A DNA stretch of 64,000 nucleotides. Source: Chondrus crispus. Taxonomy: Eukaryota; Rhodophyta; Florideophyceae; Gigartinales; Gigartinaceae. This document shows positions 52,953-61,004 of this stretch, in pieces; the first letter of the stretch is position 1, and every line of letters begins with the position of its first letter. The notes under the pieces were generated by a model, which saw nothing but the letters and a program-made list of their open reading frames with translations, had not been told where the DNA came from and did not search any database. The position numbers and the translations under genes are program-made. Location: positions 185,395 through 249,394 of the forward strand of contig NW_005178839.1 of the NCBI RefSeq assembly GCF_000350225.1, written 5' to 3'.

Positions 52953-53625
52953 TGTAGCATAACCCCCCCCCTGGGGCTTTATTTTAGATTAGATCAACTC
53001 AGAATCGGATCGGTTACTGTAGAGCTCGATGCTCTACAGTACCACCACGTGTAACTCCGAGTACAGGGGGCGCCCGTGTACACGTGTACGCGCGGGACCG
53101 AAGAGCGCGCACACACACGTGTACTGTCAGCCCCGATGGCTGACAGTATTACAGTGTCGACCGACCGCTACAGTACGTCGCTACAGTACATCGGTACTGT
53201 ACTATTATGATAGGTTATTAGGTACATTAAATATGGAGCGGACCGGCGGCGGGGGGAGGAGGACAAGCAGGGACTTGTCACCCACCGACCGTCAAGGTCC
53301 GCCTTCCCGCTTATTCTAAGGTAGCGCTCGCTAACTACCTTAGAGCGGCACCGAGCGCGGGTTGAGGACGCGCGCGGTACGCCCACGAGTCGGCTCCGCC
53401 TCCGCCCGTCGGTACTGGATCGTTACCCAGTACCGCGCCGGGGCGTCGAGGCGTCGAACCGCTCGCGCGTACCGGCGTCCTCCCCGTTCCCGCTCTACCA
53501 CGCTACCCGGGCCCGCTGCCCGGTGCCGTTAGCTGGTGTCCCGCTTCACCCCCGTCTTCCCGTTCGGACGGGGTCTTCGTCGAGCTGTGCATACACCCCT
53601 CTCCGTTGGGGGTGTTTATGCTACA
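52953..53625 (+). repeat. 5' LTR of element B (673 bp)
   Basis: Begins TGTAGCATAACCCCC and ends GGGGGTGTTTATGCTACA. Contains hairpins with 10-bp stems at 53016-53040 and 53123-53147, plus GGTACTGG/CCCAGTACC near 53408-53434. Confidence 0.9.
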
Positions 53626-53626
53626 G

Positions 53627-53644
53627 TGGTCTCCCGACCTAGAA
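53627..53644 (+). other. Primer-binding site, element B
   Basis: TGGTCTCCCGACCTAGAA, 1 bp after the LTR, as in element A. Confidence 0.8.
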
Positions 53645-53705
53645 GACCCTGGAGTCCGATCTCCGAGAAGACTTCCGCTTCCCTCCGCGAACCGATCGCC
53701 TCGAG

Positions 53706-56275
53706 ATGAGCCAAGAGTTTGAGCCCTCGATCCGCTCCGAAGCGGCGGATCTGAGTCCGGCCGCTGTGCAGTCCCCATCCGCCCCGTCGGGCGACGGCGA
53801 CGCAGGTCCTCGTGACCGCGAACCGTCGCTCGGTTCCTCCGAGGAAAGAGCGGCGGCGATGTTCGAACGCATAGCCGAATACATCGAGGAAGTCCGTACT
53901 TCCCTTCGGATCGATGTATCGGACCATGTATACACTCGATGTATGGCCGAACTCCGCTCCCTGCGTGAAGGGAGGTTCGATAGAGTGACGCAATCCTTAG
54001 AGAATCTCCGAGCACTGATCGACGAGTTACACTCGCGGATCGTGCTCGTCGAAGACTCCCGTTTCGCCTCGCCCGGACCGTCCGGGCAAGGTCGCCCTGA
54101 GAGGCCGACCTCGGTGAGACGACCCGAGGACCGAACCTCTCCGTCCGCAGAGCAATTGGGTGCGTTCGCGCACCTCTCCGCTGAGCTCGACGCCACTCGT
54201 CGGCGTGCTCGTGACATGGAACGTACCATGGCCGAAAGGCTACCCGGTGCCCCCCGAGAGGGCCCGGTGGTACCGTACCTCCGAGCGCCGCCGCCCCCAA
54301 AGGTTGGCGTCCGACTGGTGCCGCTACCAGTCGGACTGCAGAAGGAAGCCGTCCTCCGATAGACGCGAACTTCGCGTCTGAGACTCAAGCCTTGCCGCCT
54401 ATCGCCGGAAGTAGGCGGCAAGTGGACCGCGTATCGTACGCGGACGAAAAGGACCGTGGAGGAGCCGCCCGCGGGTCCGGAGAACCGATGTTCTCCGTCG
54501 ATCCCCGCTGGGGCGGCTACCCGCCGGCGAGTTACGCCGAGCATCCAGGTCCGGTAGACGTCCGTACGCTACCGGTTACCTCCTTCGGCACGCTGGGTCC
54601 CGCTGAACCCGGGCTCGAGCCGGTACATACGATGATCCAAGAGTTCAGCGCCGTTGCTGACTATCGTATGTACCGCTTGGATAACACCTCGAGGCTCGTT
54701 ACCTCGGGTGACGCGGGACGGATCGCGAAGTACGTCCAACGCTGTCGTGGGATCCGTCCCACGATGCGCAGCTTCGACTGTACCGACCCGATCCAGCTGC
54801 TGCCGTTCTTGAAGGATATCCGAATCACCTTCAACTCGCAACACCTGACCGAAGGTGTTGCGGTACGAGTCCTCGCGCACTTCCTCGAGCGCGACGCGGA
54901 ACGCCTGTATACGAGTTATACGATGCGTGGCCTCCGCGCCGGCCAGCTCCACGACGACGTGAGCTGGCCGGGGCTCGTGAATCAATTCTTAAAACGCTAC
55001 CTCACGGACGACGTGTTAGGTGAAGCGTACGACGCTGTCGCTACGGCGCGACAGCAATCGCATGAGACGGAGAGCACGTTTGCTGACCGACTCGAGACTG
55101 CCGCGTTCCGATGCACGGCAGTCTTCTCCGAACAGTCCCTCGCGCACTACTTCGTGCGGGGACTTGCACCGGCAACCCGTGCCGCAGTATCCGAAACTGT
55201 GCAAAGGCTGCCAGGCAGTCAGAAGACCGATCTTCCGACCATCCGCCGTATCGCCACGGCGGAAGGTAGAACGTACCGCGCTCGGCGCGGTTTACCTCTG
55301 CCGGATTCGAAACCGGCAGGGAAGGCTGGCAGGACTACGAAGTCCGCCGCGACAAGTTCGCCCTCCTCGACCCTCCATATCGGGGAGGATGAGTGGCAGG
55401 CCGACCCTGTCCTCATTACGCAAGGAGCAGGGCCCGCGGGGGCACGAACCCCCTCACCGATGTCGACCGGAACGACATCGAGTTACGCGACCGCCTTCGC
55501 GGCCACTCCAAGAGTTGCAAGGGGTACGGACCCCCGGGTCGCAGAGCTCGACATATCGAGCCGAGATGCAGGAGGCGAAGCGCCTCGCGTGCCCCTCCTC
55601 ACCGATGAGGAGGCGCGGTACGCGGCGACCTTCGCCTCAACGGACGGCAGCGCGTACGTGTGCTGGCTATGCCGTACGTACGGGCATGCCATGTACGCGT
55701 GCCCGTTCCTGTCGCCGGAACAACGAATGTTCACGGCGTACAGGAACTACCGCTACCAGATGGAGACGCGCCCCGGTGCGCGCAATCTCCTCCGGCAAGC
55801 GGTGGGCGAGGGCCGTCCCCCGCGTCAAGGTTTCCCGAACCGAACGGGTGGGGGCGCACGCTTCGCCCCCCGTGGAGGCGGGTACCGTCGTAACGAAGTC
55901 GATCGTCGGGATCGACCCGCCTATCGCCAGGCGGACACAAGGTACCCCCGACAAGGAGAAAGAGGGGACCGAGACCGTTCTCGGTTACCCCAACAGGTAC
56001 AAAATGCGATAATGTACCTGCAAGACTGGGTAGAGGATCCGTACCCTCTACCCACGGAGGGTCACGAAGGAGAGCCGACTCGCTTCGTCCCCCATATCCT
56101 GCGACGACCGGACGCCGCAGGTCAAGGCCCGGAAGTACCGGAGTACTTCGCCAAGGCCGCCGAGCCGCAGTGGGGGAATCGTCCCGACCCACGCGACCGG
56201 CTACCGGAAGAGGACCTGGCCGTCGATAGCCAGGAGGTTAGCTCCGATAGCACGGGTAGTTCGAAAAAAGGGTAA
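53706..56275 (+). pseudogene. gag of element B, one frameshift
   Basis: The first frame, 53706-54362, contains VRTSLRIDVSDHVYTR and QSLENLRALIDELHSRIV, a helical region. A frame change near 54345 leads into 54392-56275, whose frame is open upstream through IDANFASETQ. The second part holds a capsid-like domain (FDCTDPIQLLPFLKDIRITF, LLPF..RITFNSQ, YLTDDVLGEAYDAVATARQQ), a linker, and a CX2CX4HX4C zinc knuckle, CWLCRTYGHAMYAC, followed by an Arg/Gly-rich stretch (TGGGARFAPRGGGYRRNEVD) suited to RNA binding. Apart from the frameshift it is intact. The coding sequence is unusually rich in perfect hairpins that co-vary with element A. Confidence 0.82.
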
Positions 56276-56415
56276 AGACGGTTACGTACACGCGGTCGCG
56301 TGAGCCGTCTTTTCCCCACGAACTAGACCCGACCCCGCGTGCTCGCCAAGGACACGGGGGGTATTGTCCGATAATACATCCCCCGCTTCCGGAGGCGGGC
56401 ACGGGAGCTCCTGTA

Positions 56416-59400
56416 ATGCCGATACAGGAGGGAGCGCACGTCGAGGCCTCCGAAGGCCCGACGTTAGGAGAACAAGACACCGGGACAGCCGACGTCCCGG
56501 TGAGGCATAACGATGGCGACGGGAGCAACGACGACCGAAAAGATTCGGTCGACCCACCGACTCCCGCGAGCCCAAGGTCGCCGGAGAAAGGTCCGTGTCA
56601 TACGGACTCGAGTAATCCGGGGGGCGTCACTGATCCGCGGACGCCCCAAGGAAGGGGGAGAAGGAAACGCAAGCGGGGCCAGCACCGAAATCGAGGGCCC
56701 CGGCGGAACGACCTCACCGATAAGGTCGCCCCGAAGGTTGTCGACGGCGTCATTTGCCTTATGACGTCGAAGATCTACAACGTCCTCGGCTCGATAGCCA
56801 CAGAGGGAAATGCATTTAAACCCCGCACGATCGCCGTTGATACGTGCTCGGGGTATAATCTGGTGAGGAAGGCCGACCTTCCCCCCGATTGGACGCGTTA
56901 CGTCGTGCACGACGCACCTCTGCCACGATTGGCAGGCGCGAATAGCAACCCCCTCAAGCTTTCGGCCGTCGTCCGCCTGGCGGTGCGGTTGAGGAACACG
57001 GTGTTCCGAATTCCGTTCGTAGTTGCGGACCAGCTCGCCGTGCCGGTCCTTCTCGGCACGGCCTTCATCGATACGCACGTGCGATGTATCGACATCGAAG
57101 CTCAACGAATGGAGCTACGCCAAGGCGGTTCCGTCGCCATCGTTGACGGAAAGGGGGAGTCGACTCCCCCTACCAGGCGACACGGGCGACACACGGGTCG
57201 GCCAGACGTACGCGAGGAGGCCCCGCAAGCGATCCGAATCGCCCGCTGGGTTACCATCCCCGCGATGTCACAAGCCCGCGTGCGTGTGACAACCGCGGGG
57301 AGGGGCCTCGTGTTCCTGGAACCCAAGCCCTCACTCCAACACCGACATGGAGTGAGGCTGACGAATAGCGTCGCGGAGGTCCTACCGAATCAGACCTTCG
57401 ACGTCATCGTCGCGAATTTCTCACGACGAGAAAGAAGGCTTCCGAAGCACACCGTCGTGGGATACGCGAAGCGCAACCCCCTCGCGATCCTCACTCCCAA
57501 ACGTAAGGTCGCCGAGGGGATCGCGCACGCGCTACACCTGACCGACTTGACCGATCAAGTCGGTGGGGTAGGAGTTGGCCGATCCAACTCCGACGATAAG
57601 ACCACCGCCGGGGGCAGGGGGGTCGACCCGGTCGAACGGTCACCTTTAGGCCAACCGGCGGCGAGAGGTACTGTACTCCCCCAGCAAAAGGATCCCGAAA
57701 ATCCACCGATGGATTGGGAAAAAGAGATCGACCTGTCATACATCGATGATGACAAGCTCCGTGGCCACGTACTCGAGATGCTCCGTAAGCACTCGAGTTT
57801 GTGGAGCGGTGCGCTTGGAACGATCCAAGCCACGGAGCACCGCATCCCCCTCGAACCGGGAACGAAACCGATTCGTTCTATGCCCTATCGGAAGGGCCCG
57901 GCCATGCGCGAAATGGTTGCGAAGGAGGTCAACAAGATGTTGAACGCAGGGGTTATCGAACCGGCGAGCACCGAGTGGGCGTCCCCGGTGGTGCTCGTAC
58001 CGAAGAAAGACGGTTCTCTTCGGTTCTGCGTAGACTACCGGCGTCTCAACGCGAAGACCGCAGCGGATTCGTATCCGCTGCCACGGATGGACGACTGCAT
58101 CGACTCGTTAGGAGATGCAGCCGTCTTCACCACGTTGGACTGCAATTCCGGTTATTGGCAGATCCCGGTCGCTCCGGAAGACCGGGATAAGACCACGTTT
58201 ACGACGCACATGGGCACGTTTCGCCACTTGCGCATGCCGTTTGGACTCAAAGGGGCACCGGCCACCTTCCAACGTGCGCTCGACATAATGCTCTCCGGAG
58301 TCCGCTGGCAAATATGCCTCGTCTATCTCGACGACGTGATCGTGTTCTCCCGTACGCACGGAGAACACGCGAGGCATCTCGATACCGTCTTGAGCTTACT
58401 GCGGAGTTCCGGCATCTCCCTTAAGCTCAAGAAGTGCAGCTTCTTCCGACCGAAGGTGCACTACCTGGGGCACGTCATCTCCCCAGGCAAGTTGAGCGTG
58501 GCCGATACGGCGGCCGACGCATTCAAGACGTTCACGTTCCCAAGGACGTTGACGCAAGTGCGCTCGTTCCTCGGGGCGTGTAACGTATACCGCTGATTCG
58601 TTAAGGGGTTCGCTAAGATTGCGCGTCCTCTGACCGACATGACGCGCAAGGATTCGGATCCCGATTTCTATAACCCCACGGAGCTGCAACTTCAGGCGTT
58701 CGAGAACCTTAAGAAGTGCATGATCGCTCCGTCGATCCTCGCGTTGCCCCGGCACGGTCGTCCGTACATGATAGACACCGACGCGAGTGCCTACCAACTC
58801 GGCTGCACCTTACTTCAGGAGCACGAAGAGCCGAACGACTGGCGCCCCGTGGGGTATTGGTCGTACTTACTGTCCGATAGTGAGCGCAACTACAGCGCAA
58901 CCGAACGCGAGTGCTTCGCCGTAGTGTGGGCCGTCCGCACACTACGGCCGTACGTAGAAGGCACGAAGTTCACCGTACGGACGGACCATGACGCCCTCCG
59001 ATGGCTCATGTCCCTCACCGAGAGTTCCGGAAGACTCACCCGGTGGCGGCTACGTCTGGCTGAATACGATTTCACCATTCAGTACCGCCCCGGACGCGTG
59101 CATCAGGTGCCCGATGCCCTGTCACGACTCGTGTCGCCGAAGGTCGCCGATGACCTTCGCTCCACCGTCGAGGTGGATGACGACATCCCCACTTTCGACG
59201 GTGGCACGACAGTTCGAGACGTATCGAACGAGCTCGCGGACCACGCTTGTACCGCGAGCTGTGATCATCAGGCCGTCCATGTCTTCGTAACGACACGGAA
59301 TCAAGCCGAAGCCCGAACAAGGTCGCGCGCACGGACGCGCGACGAACCGCGAAGTGACGACGAAGACCCCGCTCTCCAAGGACCCAATTCGTTTTGGGAG

Positions 59401-60969
59401 GAGAACGACGAGTTCGACGCCGCCGACATCCAGCGCGCCGAAGACCCCGAGGCCGTCGCGCTCGACTTCCCGGTCGCCCCACCGCAGGACGACCTTCCGG
59501 CCCCTCTTACGATAGAGTAGATAGCCGAGGAGCAACGCGTGGATGACTTCTGCCAAACCGTTTTGGCACGACAGTCAGAGTCCCGGGACTCCGCGTTCTT
59601 CGAGGACCACCAAGGGGTGCTCAAGCGGAGACACCCCTTCGGCCCTGATATCGTACAGGTGGTGGTACCTCGGACGCTTCGCGCCAGGCTCCTTCGCCTG
59701 TGCCACAACCCGGCCATCGCGGGGCACCCGGGCCAGAACCGTATGTACTACGCACTTCGACGCGAGTACTACTGGCCCCACCTGGCTGCAGACGTAGCAG
59801 CCACGGTGCGAGGGTGTCGAACCTGCGCGATGAACCGGGTGAAGCTGAGGAAACATCTCAACCGATTGAGATTGTTTCCAGCTACGAGGCCCCTCGAGAG
59901 CCTCGCGATCGACATCTTGGGGCCGCTCCCCAAGACGAAGACAGGAAAACGGTTCCTGCTCGTGATTACGGACCGCTTCAGTAAGCTAACGCAAGTCGTT
60001 GCGCTCCGCACGATAACAGCGCACACGGTCGCAGTTGCGTTCTGCGACTCGTGGGTGTTCAAGTATGGCGTCCCTCGCACGTTGCTTTCGGACAACGGCC
60101 CTCAGTTTAATGCCAAGTTCTTCCACAGCACGTGCCGCGTTCTAGGGATAACGAATTTGTACACTTCGGCGTACCATCCCCAGACGAACGGACAAGTCGA
60201 GCGTTATAACCGAACAATCGCCTCGATGCTGCGGAACTACGTGGGTGAACACCAGGACGACTGGGATGTGTACGTGGGGCCGCTTACGTATGCGTACAAC
60301 TCCCACGTACATCGCACCACACGCACCACGCCGTTTGAGCTCGTGCTCAGCAGGCCACCGCCGGAGTTCTCTCTCCGACGGGCGGACGGCGACGCGCCCC
60401 CTTCCGATAGGGGGAACCAACGTGCCGAGTTCCTCAAGACCTTGGATTCGACTATCCAGAAGGCCTACGGGAGCCTGCGTCGGACGCAGGCTCGCTACAA
60501 GCGCGACTTCGATAAGCGCATACGACGTATTAATTCCCGGCTCCGTCCCGGAGAATACGTATATCTCAACCCCACCAATGGGGCTAAGACATCGAACAAG
60601 CTCGCCTCGCCCGCTGTCGGACCCTACGGCGTGCTCGCCAATGACCGCCGAAGCATCACGATCGATCGTGATGGGGTCACCGAGCGAGTCTCCGCCGACC
60701 GCTGCGTGTACGCGCCGCCTCCGATAGACGCGCCACGAGCAAGTACGACGACCCCGCGGGACCTCGCCGATAAGGTCACCGCGGGAACGCGGTATGCCGT
60801 CGAACGGCTACTGAGACATCGAGTTATGGAAGATGGAACCACGGAGTTCCTCATCAAGTGGGCGGATTACGACGCGCCCACTTGGACTGCGCGGACTCAC
60901 GTCCCGGAGGAGTTGGTGTCTCGTTACGCCCAACGCCTCCGGAGACGTACCGGCAGAGACCTCACCTAA
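56416..60969 (+). pseudogene. pro-pol of element B, two in-frame stops
   Basis: One 1,518-codon frame interrupted by TGA at 58594-58596 (in NVYR*FV) and TAG at 59518-59520. Order: protease with AVDTCSGYNLVRKADL (near residue 140; Cys replaces the usual Gly of DTG) and VPVLLGTAFIDTH; RT with FCVDYRRLNAKT, TLDCNSGYWQIPV and catalytic YLDD at 58324-58335; RNase H with MIDTDASAYQLGCTL, ERECFAVVWAVRTLRPY; integrase zinc region (AGHPGQNRMYYALRREYYWP to CRTCA), catalytic D in LAIDILGP, D in LLSDNGPQFNA, E in TNGQVERYNRT; chromodomain YAVERLLRHRVMED then FLIKWADYDAPTWTARTHV. Both stops and the Cys change make this copy non-autonomous. Confidence 0.9.
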
Positions 60970-60994
60970 ACCGTGAACGCGGACGTTCACGCTT

Positions 60995-61004
60995 AAGGGG
61001 GGGG
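60995..61004 (+). other. Polypurine tract, element B
   Basis: AAGGGGGGGG right after the GTGAACG/CGTTCAC hairpin and the pol stop. As in element A, CCCTCAAC rather than an LTR follows. Confidence 0.65.
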
